From Christensenellaceae bacterium (GTDB taxonomy: Bacteria > Bacillota > Clostridia > Christensenellales > Aristaeellaceae), in NCBI GenBank assembly GCA_017881705.1, contig JADGQP010000019.1:1-11446 (forward strand): a DNA stretch of 11,446 nt, written 5' to 3'. The notes beneath the pieces were generated by a model. The model ran no database searches and had not been told where the DNA came from. It saw nothing but the letters and a program-made list of their open reading frames with translations. The position numbers were made by a program, and so were the translations under genes. This document shows, piece after piece, positions 1 through 6,672 of this stretch (position 1 is its first letter; each line of letters opens with the position of its first letter).

Positions 1-1
1 C

Positions 2-2767
2 GCGCAGCGTCAGCGTATCCTTGGTAATCACGGTCAGTTTGTGGGTCAGGGCCATGGTTTCCGGCGTGGCGCCGGTGTTCAGGCCGTAGCCATCCACCGC
101 GAAATACAGCGGCACACCAAAGATGGTACAGGTTCCGTCCGAACGGAATACCGCGTTAAACTGCCCGTCCTCGCTTTCCCACTCGCCCAGGATCAGGTAA
201 CAACGGCGCTGTAATTTTCTATCGCTCACATCGCGGTAATCGGGGATGCGCTGGTAGTAGGGCAGCGCTTCGTACACCTTGCCCTGGTCGTACAGCTGCT
301 CGGCGTAGCGGTAGCAGGCATCCTCATAAATCCCTGCCAGGTCCGAGTACGCGGCGGGCAGGCCGCTCTCGTCGAAGTTTTCCAGCGTGTCCACCACGGT
401 TTTCCAGTCCCCGCTCTGGTAGGCTGCGCGGGCGGGCGTGGCGTAGCGGCCGTAGGCTTCATATTCACATTGCTGAGCCTGTGCAGCCGCGTCCTGATAA
501 TCCTTAAGCGCCAAGAACATCCCATAAGCGGTACGGTAATCGCCCGCCTGCATTTTTTGCGCGGCCAGCTGGTACTGGCAGGCGTTATAGCTATCCTTCG
601 CGTTTTGGTAATCGCCCAGTGCCAGGTACAGCTTGGCAGCCTTTTCCAGGTCGCCCGCCGCGCGCGCCTTATCGGCTTCGCCCAGCGTAATCTCGCTAAG
701 CTGCTGTTTGGCGGCGGCATTCGCCGGCAGGGATTTAAGAAGTGCAATCGCCTCGTCCATGTTGCCGGATGTTTTCAGATCCAGCGCCAGGGCAAGCGTG
801 GCGGCTTCCGAACGCTTTTCGCTGTCCTCGTATTTGCCAAGCGCCGAAAAATCTTCGATCGCCGTGCGATAGTCCTTCGCATCCTGCGCCGCAACAGCCA
901 CGGCGTACAGGCTCTGCTTCCACTTGTCTGCGCTGTCTTTATACTTGCCAAGCCGTTGGTACAGCGGCGCCGCGGCGGCGTAATCGCCGGCCTGGAAGGA
1001 TGTTTCTGCCAGCTGATAGCGAACTTTCTTCAGCTGTTCCGCCGAATCCTTATAATCGCCCAGCAGTATGAACAGGTTCGCCGCTTCCGATGCGTCGCCT
1101 GCCTGAGCGTCGCTTATGGCCAGCTGATAGCGGCAATCCTTTAACAGTTCGGCGCCCTGCTCATGTTTGGGGATGGTTACCAACAGCCCGATCGCCTTAC
1201 GCAGATCCCCCGCGTTTACGTCGATCTTCGCTTCCTGGTATATGCATTCCCACGCGAGGGTTTCACTGTCCAGGTAAGGCGATATGCTTTGGAACAATTC
1301 GGCAGCTTTCGCGTAATCCTGCTTATCCATCGCCTGGCGTGCAATTTCATACAGGCAATCGCTGGCCTTGAGCGCCGCGTCTTTGTAGTCGCCCGCCAGC
1401 TTATACAGGTTGCCTGCCGCTTCGTAATCGCCCGCGGCCAACTTTTGTTCGGCCAGCTGATAGTTCGTCTGTTTCAGCAGTTCCACAGCGTCCTGTGTGT
1501 CGCCGGCGGCGGCCAGCTCCGTAGCGGCGGTTGCGTAATCCTGCTTGTTCAGCGCGTCCTTGCCGATGGCATAATGGCAATCCAGCAGCCGCTGGGCCGA
1601 GTCGCTATAGTCCCCCAGCCCCTCAAACAGGATGCTTGCGGCGATATAGCTTGCGCTGTCGTATAGTTTCTGCGCCTGACGGTACTGCGTTTCCAACAAT
1701 AGCTTTGCGCTGTCCTGGTAGTCCCCTAGCGTTTGGAAGGACGCCGCCGCGGCATCAAACTCTTCCGCGGCCAGTTGCGTATTCGCCAGATCGTACAGCG
1801 TTTTCAGGTATTGTTGGGCACTGTCCTTATAACCTCCCAGGCTCTGGTACAGGGTGGTAGCCTCCGCCAGGTTGCTTTCCCACAACGAAGCCGCAAGCGA
1901 ACCGGCTTTTTGATAATCGCATTCTTCCATTAGCGTTTCCGCATCGCGGTAATCGCCCAGCATCCCATATAACGTGTGCGCATCGTCGTACGCGCCGCTG
2001 GAAAGCAGCGTTCCGGCGCGCGCGTACCTAAGCGCCGGCAGGCCCCAAAGCAGGGCAGCCGCAACGGCGGCGGCCAGGCATACGATAAGAATCGTCAGGT
2101 TACGGGCCAGGCGGCGTTTGCGGCTGGCTTTCTGCTGCGTGCGCTCGCGCGCTTCATTCAGGCGGCCAGCGTCCTCGCGCGCGGCTCGGGCGACATCGCT
2201 CAATTTTTGCTCGTGAACGGCTATCAGCTGTTCCACATTCTCTTTAGCGCAGGTTGCGAACGTCGTGTCCCGCTTACGCTCGCAGCGGCAGCAGCGATCG
2301 CTGTGCAAATCGTTGGCGCGTCCGCACACGCAAACCCAAACGCCTGCCTGCACCTGCGGGTAACCCACGGCGTCCGGCCCGGCTACGAAACGCAGCTGAT
2401 CCAGCTTGCGGCCGGGCGGCAGGGCATTATCCTCATATTCGGTCAGCGGGGCGCTTCCGCGCCGCCACAGGGTAGCATCGTCAAACCATACTTTTTCAAT
2501 GACCAGTTCGATATTTTTCACGTTTTCCCATTGGGAAGGCAGAAGCGCGATGCTGAAACGTTCCCCCGCGCCCGCGCTCAGGCCCTGTACACGCTCCACC
2601 TGCCGAAACAGCAGCTGGGCGGCCTCCCCGTAGCAGACCAGCGTGGTCTGCAAAGAAACGACCACTTTTTCGCTCAGGTTGTTGAGCACGAACCCGCATT
2701 CCGGATGTTCCGGCGTCGGTGTGGTATACTGCCACAACTCTACCGGACAAGTCAGATCGATCTTCAT
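2..2767 (-). CDS. Zinc-ribbon, single-pass membrane protein with about 16 TPR-like 37-residue repeats (3' end outside window)
   Basis: The frame is open from ATG 2765-2767 to the left edge, giving 922 residues without a stop; the C-terminus lies outside. GGAGG sits 7 nt before the ATG. Residues 1-140 form a beta-rich domain I cannot name. A zinc ribbon follows (C146, C148, C159/C160, C162), then a charged helix (about 170-222), a basic RKRR patch and one hydrophobic segment (about 224-246). Basic residues before that segment predict a cytoplasmic N-terminus and exported repeats. From about 250 to 845 there are about 16 helical-hairpin units, usually 37 residues long, with consensus LGDYKDS and C.YQLA; units near ISPYLDS, IPKHEQG and LPANAAA are degenerate. 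From W863 a different domain starts (motifs DG.FN and DGTC.I). Repeats of this kind normally bind proteins or scaffold envelope complexes. Ligand and function are unknown. Plus-strand frames opposite it are shadows. Confidence 0.88.
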   Translation of the reverse strand, partial: MKIDLTCPVELWQYTTPTPEHPECGFVLNNLSEKVVVSLQTTLVCYGEAAQLLFRQVERVQGLSAGAGERFSIALLPSQWENVKNIELVIEKVWFDDATLWRRGSAPLTEYEDNALPPGRKLDQLRFVAGPDAVGYPQVQAGVWVCVCGRANDLHSDRCCRCERKRDTTFATCAKENVEQLIAVHEQKLSDVARAAREDAGRLNEARERTQQKASRKRRLARNLTILIVCLAAAVAAALLWGLPALRYARAGTLLSSGAYDDAHTLYGMLGDYRDAETLMEECDYQKAGSLAASLWESNLAEATTLYQSLGGYKDSAQQYLKTLYDLANTQLAAEEFDAAAASFQTLGDYQDSAKLLLETQYRQAQKLYDSASYIAASILFEGLGDYSDSAQRLLDCHYAIGKDALNKQDYATAATELAAAGDTQDAVELLKQTNYQLAEQKLAAGDYEAAGNLYKLAGDYKDAALKASDCLYEIARQAMDKQDYAKAAELFQSISPYLDSETLAWECIYQEAKIDVNAGDLRKAIGLLVTIPKHEQGAELLKDCRYQLAISDAQAGDASEAANLFILLGDYKDSAEQLKKVRYQLAETSFQAGDYAAAAPLYQRLGKYKDSADKWKQSLYAVAVAAQDAKDYRTAIEDFSALGKYEDSEKRSEAATLALALDLKTSGNMDEAIALLKSLPANAAAKQQLSEITLGEADKARAAGDLEKAAKLYLALGDYQNAKDSYNACQYQLAAQKMQAGDYRTAYGMFLALKDYQDAAAQAQQCEYEAYGRYATPARAAYQSGDWKTVVDTLENFDESGLPAAYSDLAGIYEDACYRYAEQLYDQGKVYEALPYYQRIPDYRDVSDRKLQRRCYLILGEWESEDGQFNAVFRSDGTCTIFGVPLYFAVDGYGLNTGATPETMALTHKLTVITKDTLTLR

Positions 2768-2846
2768 AGCTCATCCTCCATAGCCGTCCGCGCAGAGAAA
2801 ACGAACCCCCGCATATGCCCGCAGGCTCGTCGCGCATGGTGCGCAA

Positions 2847-2864
2847 ACCGGCGGTACCGCCGGT
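2847..2864. repeat. Perfect 18-bp palindrome in the leader of the TPR-like gene
   Basis: ACCGGCGGTACCGCCGGT is its own reverse complement. It is bracketed by two copies of the self-complementary hexamer TGCGCA (2840-2845 and 2869-2874), which extends the symmetry. As DNA it could be a dimeric-repressor operator. As minus-strand RNA it could form a GC-rich hairpin in the 5' leader. It lies about 80 bp upstream of the start codon at 2767. Confidence 0.5.
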
Positions 2865-2887
2865 ATCGTGCGCAGGCGGTTCCGCTT

Positions 2888-2917
2888 CGTTGCTTTTTGG
2901 CGGCGGAAAAGCCAACG
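2888..2917 (-). other. Predicted leader hairpin upstream of the TPR-like gene
   Basis: Read on the minus strand, the two arms pair over 10 bp with one bulged G (CGTTG plus CTTTT against AAAAG plus CAACG) around a C-rich loop. It sits just downstream of the predicted transcription start and has no U-run after it, so it is not an ordinary terminator. It may be a leader structure, or chance in GC-rich DNA. Confidence 0.3.
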
Positions 2918-2935
2918 AGCTTAAATTCATTCTAT

Positions 2936-2964
2936 ATTGTACATGAAACGGTGGTTCCTGTATA
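2936..2964 (-). promoter_or_regulatory. Candidate sigma-A promoter of the TPR-like membrane protein gene
   Basis: On the minus strand TATACA (2959-2964) is followed, after a 17-nt spacer, by TACAAT (2936-2941). Each box matches four or five of six consensus bases. The implied start near 2929 gives a leader of about 160 nt before the ATG at 2767. This is a by-eye prediction. Confidence 0.45.
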
Positions 2965-3028
2965 GCCTTTTCGCTGTAAATTTTCCCATCTCCGCTCCCG
3001 TTCAGCCCTGCAAAGCGAAGGCGGCGTG

Positions 3029-3058
3029 GGTGCGCAAACGCCCTCGATATGATATACT
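3029..3058 (+). promoter_or_regulatory. Extended -10 promoter with upstream repeat, for the DUF6483-like gene
   Basis: TGATATACT (3050-3058) is an extended -10 element (TGn plus TATACT). No good -35 box is present, as is usual for extended -10 promoters. Where the -35 would lie, GGTGCGCAAAC (3029-3039) repeats exactly the 11-mer at 2838-2848 in the divergent leader, so one regulator could bind near both genes. The start codon is at 3099, implying a leader of about 34 nt. Confidence 0.45.
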
Positions 3059-3098
3059 ATGCGGTGTTACCGAAGGGCGTGGCGCACGGGGAGGCCAT

Positions 3099-3752
3099 AT
3101 GGATTTTCAAAAGGATTATATCCTTCGCCTGATCCACATGCTGGGGGAACTGATGCGTCGCCTGGCTGAAAAACTGGATGATCACGAGCGCAGCCGGATG
3201 CTGGACGAGTTTGCTCTGGAGCAATGCGGCATGCCGCTTGCCACCGCGGAAAGCCTGACCGACGAAAGCCTGCGCGCGTTGCTGCCGCCCATGCCGCGTA
3301 TGGTTTTAAGCGACTTGATGCTGGGCAAGGCAGAATACGTCACCCTGCCCTATGAGGACGCGGAGGCGCTGAAGGTGAAAGCGCTGCGGCTGTTAGCCTC
3401 ACTGTACGGGGAAACGCGGCTGTGCGACCTGCGCGCGGAAAAGCTGATGCGCCTCAAGCGCGAGGTGCTTCCCCTCCTGGCCACTCCCGACCTGATGGAC
3501 TGCGCGCGCTTTTTTGCCACCGCCCAGCGTTACGACGAAATGGAAGACGCGCTTTTTCAGGCGCTGCCGCTGGAAACCGGGGCCGACCGCGAGCGCGACC
3601 GTGAGGAAGCGATAAGCCTGCTTCGCGAAGCATCCAGGGCGAATGAATTCACGCTTGTCCAATGCCGCATGACCGGCCACGAACTTAGAGAATCCGCCCG
3701 CGAGCTGGAAATGCTCGCCCCAAATCCCCACGAAAGGGAGAACCCCGAATGA
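3099..3752 (+). CDS. Small alpha-helical protein of unknown function (DUF6483-like)
   Basis: This encodes 217 residues. I chose ATG 3099 because GGGGAGG lies 4 nt upstream and a promoter lies at 3050-3058. A longer in-frame start at 2937 has no ribosome binding site and would begin upstream of that promoter. The protein opens MDFQKDYILRLIHMLGELM, resembling proteins annotated DUF6483 in Clostridia; this is from memory and the name is tentative. It is predicted nearly all helical and soluble, highly charged, without signal peptide, membrane segment or recognisable catalytic motif. Helical-repeat character (YDEMEDALFQALPL near residues 148-161) suggests a TPR-like protein-binding fold. Its TGA stop overlaps the next ATG (ATGA), so it is translationally coupled to the ABC-F gene. 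A role linked to that ATPase or to ribosomes is inferred from position only. Confidence 0.85.
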   Translation: MDFQKDYILRLIHMLGELMRRLAEKLDDHERSRMLDEFALEQCGMPLATAESLTDESLRALLPPMPRMVLSDLMLGKAEYVTLPYEDAEALKVKALRLLASLYGETRLCDLRAEKLMRLKREVLPLLATPDLMDCARFFATAQRYDEMEDALFQALPLETGADRERDREEAISLLREASRANEFTLVQCRMTGHELRESARELEMLAPNPHERENPE

Positions 3753-5686
3753 TACTGATTTCCGTTGCGAACGTACAAAAAAGTTTCGGCGCCAACATGG
3801 TGCTTAAGGACGTGACCTTCAGCCTCCAGAAGGGCGAAAAAATGGGGCTGATCGGCGTAAACGGCTGCGGCAAAACCACGCTGATGCGCCTCATCGGCGG
3901 CGAAGAGCAGCCCGACGAGGGCTTCATCCATAAAAACAAGGATTTGCGCATCGGCTATCTGGCGCAGATTAACGATATCGCGCCGGACGATACCGTGTGG
4001 GGCGCGATGCTTCGCGTATTTGAACCGATACTTGCCCTGAAGCGCCGTCTGGATGAATTGGAGATCGAGCTGGGCCGTCACGCGCACGACGAAGTGGAAA
4101 CGCTGCGCCTTTCCGCCGAATACCAGCGCCTCACCGAGGAGTTTGCCAAGCAGGAAGGCTACGCCTACGAGGGCGAAATCACCGGCGTGCTTTTAGGCCT
4201 TGGCATCAGCCGGGACATGTTTGCCCGCAGGGTGGGCACACTTTCCGGCGGCGAGCGCACACGGCTTTCGCTGGCCAGGCTGCTGCTGCAAAAGCCCGAA
4301 GTGCTGCTGATGGACGAGCCCACCAACCACCTGGACCTGGAAGCGATCGAGTGGCTGCAGAACTACCTTACGGATTACAAGGGCTCGCTGCTGGTAATCA
4401 GCCACGACCGTTATTTTTTAGATCACGTATGTACCACGATGGGCGAAATGCTGGGCGGACGCGTAAACAAGTTTGTCGGCAATTACTCCGAATTTCAAAA
4501 AAAACGCGCCGCCGATTTCGAGGCGCGCATGAAAGCCTACCAGCTTCAGCAAAAGGAGATCGACCGCGAGCGGACGATCATCGAGCGCTATCGCAGCTTC
4601 AACCGTGAAAAGAGCATCCGCGCCGCCGAAAGCCGCCAGAAGCGGCTGGACAAGCTGGAACGACTGGACAAACCTCTAGAGGAAAACCATGTGCGCTTCG
4701 CTTTCGACGTGCGCCGCCGCATGGGCGAGGACGCGCTGGAAGTGAAAAACCTGCAAAAGAGCTTCGAGGGTCACACGATCTTCCGCGACGTGAATTTCAA
4801 GCTCCGTTCGGGCGACCGCGTGGCGCTGATCGGCCCCAACGGCGTAGGCAAGAGCACACTGTTCAAGATTCTGATGAACCGCGAAACGCCCGACCGCGGA
4901 GCCGTGCGCTTCGGCGTAAACGTGGATATCGGCTATTATGACCAGCACCAACAGGATCTGAATCTCGATAAGTCCGTTCTGGAAGAGGTGTGGAACGCCT
5001 TTCCGTCCCTGGAACAGAGCCGTGTTCGCGGCGCGCTGGGGCTGTTTCTGTTTTCCGGAGATGACGTATTCGCCAAAATATCGGCGCTTTCCGGCGGAGA
5101 ACGCGGCCGTGTGGCGCTGACCAAGCTGATGCTGCGCAAGGATAACCTGCTGTTGTTGGATGAGCCGACCAACCACCTGGATATGGATAGCCGCGAGGTG
5201 TTGGAGGACGCGCTGTACGATTTTCCCGGCACCATCCTCGCCATCAGCCACGACCGTTATTTTATTAACCGTTTCGCCGACCGCATCATGGTGATGAACG
5301 ACGACGGCATGACCGAGTACGTGGGTAATTTTGACGATTATCTGGAAAAGCGCGACCGCCCTGTACCGCCGGAAGACACACTTGAAACGGGCGCCACCAA
5401 AACATCGCAGGTGCGGGAACGCAAGCGCGAACGCCAGCTGGGTGCGCGCATACGGGAACTGCGCGCCGCCGCGTCCAAAGCCGAGGAAGCCATCGGCGAA
5501 AACGAACGGCGGCTTGCGCAGCTGGAACAGCAGTTGGCCGACCCCGCCACCTACGCAGATTCCGCGCTCACGCTGACGCTTACGCAGGCCTATCGCGAGG
5601 AACAGGCAAGGCAGGAAAGCCTTTACGACGCGCTGGAAGCGGCCGAAGCCGCCTGCCGGGAAGCCGAGGAAGAAGCGCAGCCGTAA
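3749..5686 (+). CDS. ABC-F family ATPase (YdiF-like, ribosome-associated)
   Basis: This encodes 645 residues with two fused ABC cassettes and no membrane segments, as in ABC-F proteins, which act on the ribosome rather than in transport. Cassette 1 has Walker A GVNGCGKTT (36-44), signature LSGGE (165-169) and Walker B with DEPTNHLD (about 186-196). Cassette 2 has GPNGVGKST (362-370), LSGGE (447-451) and DEPTNHLD (471-478). Both switch motifs (ISHDRYF) are intact, so it should hydrolyse ATP. Residues about 250-315 form the charged helical linker that enters the ribosomal E site toward the P site. Residues 555-640 form a C-terminal coiled coil typical of YdiF/Uup-type members. The start overlaps the upstream stop by four bases, with AAGGGAGA about 8 nt upstream. 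Whether it gives antibiotic resistance or relieves stalling cannot be told from sequence; no resistance-type leader is seen because the gene is internal to its operon. Confidence 0.95.
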   Translation: MILISVANVQKSFGANMVLKDVTFSLQKGEKMGLIGVNGCGKTTLMRLIGGEEQPDEGFIHKNKDLRIGYLAQINDIAPDDTVWGAMLRVFEPILALKRRLDELEIELGRHAHDEVETLRLSAEYQRLTEEFAKQEGYAYEGEITGVLLGLGISRDMFARRVGTLSGGERTRLSLARLLLQKPEVLLMDEPTNHLDLEAIEWLQNYLTDYKGSLLVISHDRYFLDHVCTTMGEMLGGRVNKFVGNYSEFQKKRAADFEARMKAYQLQQKEIDRERTIIERYRSFNREKSIRAAESRQKRLDKLERLDKPLEENHVRFAFDVRRRMGEDALEVKNLQKSFEGHTIFRDVNFKLRSGDRVALIGPNGVGKSTLFKILMNRETPDRGAVRFGVNVDIGYYDQHQQDLNLDKSVLEEVWNAFPSLEQSRVRGALGLFLFSGDDVFAKISALSGGERGRVALTKLMLRKDNLLLLDEPTNHLDMDSREVLEDALYDFPGTILAISHDRYFINRFADRIMVMNDDGMTEYVGNFDDYLEKRDRPVPPEDTLETGATKTSQVRERKRERQLGARIRELRAAASKAEEAIGENERRLAQLEQQLADPATYADSALTLTLTQAYREEQARQESLYDALEAAEAACREAEEEAQP

Positions 5687-5737
5687 CCCGCGGGAAACCC
5701 TAACGGGTGCCACCGTTCAACCGCAAGAATACAGGTT

Positions 5738-6496
5738 CTATTCAATCTCCATCGGGGCTACCAGCGGCGCGCGGCCATTCGGCCCCGCCCAGGACAGCCC
5801 CGATTTTCGCGCCTGCGCCATCTGGAATTTTCGGGGAATGCGGTATACATGCCCCTCTTTTTCAAACATCGCGCCCGTCTGCTTAAAATAGAAAGGTACG
5901 CCCGCTTTCAGGCATTGTTCCCGAACGGAAAGAGCCCACTCGCAGCGCATCAGGCGCGCGGCCTCGCCGCTTTCGCCGCCCACCACCACCTGTTCGATCA
6001 TTGGGTTCAGATAGGGGCTGAAATCCACCGCTTCAAGCATCGGTTCGCAGATAATGGTTTTATGGCGTACCGGCAGCCCCAGAAAAAACGGCAGCCGCTC
6101 GTTGGCCTTCTCCTGGTTTTCGCAGGTTACGCCGATGGATACGTTGGCATAGCCAGAGCCCCAATCCTGCGGCAGGCGCTCGTAAAAGCGCAGAATGCGC
6201 TTGGTAATAAAAAAGAAGCTCAGGTCGGCACGTTCGCGCATCATGCGCCAGGCCTCCGCCCGCCAGTCGTCCGCCTCGTCCAGAAAAAAATCCGACGTAA
6301 AGCAGGTAAACACCGTTTCCGGCCCTTTGAGCTTATAGCTCCCATCGCGCACACGGCGCACGGGCAGGTCGAACGCGGCGTTCTTTTTAACGGTGCTCGC
6401 GTCCAGCTCATACTTCGCGTCGCGCCGGTAGACGTAACAATTCGCGCAGCCCGCGCTGTACTTTCGGCAGCCGTGCCACGGGTTCCATTCGGCCAT
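5738..6496 (-). CDS. DUF5131 family protein (phage Gp37/Gp68-like, three-Cys motif)
   Basis: This encodes 252 residues. GGAGG stands 7 nt before the ATG at 6494-6496. The N-terminus carries the family hallmark WNPWHGC with CX6CX2C (C10, C17, C20), then CYVYRRDA. Later blocks FTCFTSDFF, ITKRILRF, NVSIGVTCENQ, IICEPMLEAVDF, VVGGESG and the late PFYFKQTG match the rest of the family (PF07505, found in phages and chromosomes). The fold is thought to be a TIM barrel related to radical SAM enzymes, and the cysteines suggest a metal or Fe-S site, but the reaction is unknown. In many genomes such genes pair with a three-Cys-motif partner (TcmP); none is in this window. It converges with the ABC-F gene and is divergent from the flavoprotein gene. 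It looks complete and could be a single-gene acquisition. Confidence 0.9.
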   Translation of the reverse strand: MAEWNPWHGCRKYSAGCANCYVYRRDAKYELDASTVKKNAAFDLPVRRVRDGSYKLKGPETVFTCFTSDFFLDEADDWRAEAWRMMRERADLSFFFITKRILRFYERLPQDWGSGYANVSIGVTCENQEKANERLPFFLGLPVRHKTIICEPMLEAVDFSPYLNPMIEQVVVGGESGEAARLMRCEWALSVREQCLKAGVPFYFKQTGAMFEKEGHVYRIPRKFQMAQARKSGLSWAGPNGRAPLVAPMEIE

Positions 6497-6508
6497 GTGT
6501 ACGCCTCC

Positions 6509-6544
6509 TCGCCAAAGGATTTGCCTGTATTATATCGCCAAAGG
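6509..6544 (-). promoter_or_regulatory. Promoter of the DUF5131 gene bracketed by 10-bp direct repeats
   Basis: A perfect -10 box TATAAT lies on the minus strand (6529-6534). No clear -35 box is visible. Two exact copies of CCTTTGGCGA (minus-strand reading; 6535-6544 and 6509-6518, period 26 bp) sit directly before the -10 and between it and the ribosome binding site. Such placement fits an operator, though chance is possible. Confidence 0.45.
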
Positions 6545-6585
6545 TTCCCAAACGCCAGAATTTACAGGAAAATTCAAGCCAACCA

Positions 6586-6614
6586 TTGCAAAAACATCAC
6601 AAATTTGTTACACT
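6586..6614 (+). promoter_or_regulatory. Sigma-A promoter of the flavoprotein gene
   Basis: TTGCAA (6586-6591), a 17-nt spacer and TACACT (6609-6614) give a good vegetative promoter. The start is expected near 6621, leaving a leader of about 50 nt. It probably drives the plus-strand group starting at 6672. Confidence 0.6.
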
Positions 6615-6645
6615 CAGTAGGAATGGTTAGGGGAAAGGAGCGCCG

Positions 6646-6672
6646 TTGCTTCCGCAGCGATTTGAAATATAA
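6646..6672 (+). CDS. Possible 8-codon leader peptide coupled to the flavoprotein gene
   Basis: AAAGGAG (6634-6640) is about 31 nt from the flavoprotein ATG, too far for direct use. It is 5 nt from a TTG that opens a short frame, MLPQRFEI then TAA (6670-6672). That stop overlaps the ATG as TAATG, an arrangement typical of translational reinitiation. The frame of the main gene is closed upstream by TGA at 6663-6665, so the main protein cannot start there. Alternatively the ATG is used with a weak site. Confidence 0.35.
   Translation: MLPQRFEI

Noticed and set aside
470..2965. Long plus-strand open frames opposite the TPR-like gene (for example 470-1144 and 1976-2965).
   Set aside because: They are antisense shadows of a repetitive GC-rich gene. 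They lack ribosome binding sites and recognisable domains, while the minus-strand frame has clear repeats, a zinc ribbon and a good start.
2937..3098. Upstream TTG start that would add 54 residues, with a signal-like stretch, to the DUF6483-like protein.
   Set aside because: There is no ribosome binding site, the extended -10 promoter at 3050-3058 lies inside the extension, and GGGGAGG before ATG 3099 fits better.
4676..5713. A 345-residue minus-strand frame opposite the ABC-F gene.
   Set aside because: It is a shadow frame. The opposite strand encodes intact Walker and signature motifs of cassette 2.
5687..5737. Terminator between the convergent ABC-F and DUF5131 genes.
   Set aside because: Only 5-bp stems are possible (for example AACGG 5702-5706 with CCGTT 5713-5717) and no U-run follows, so no terminator is called.
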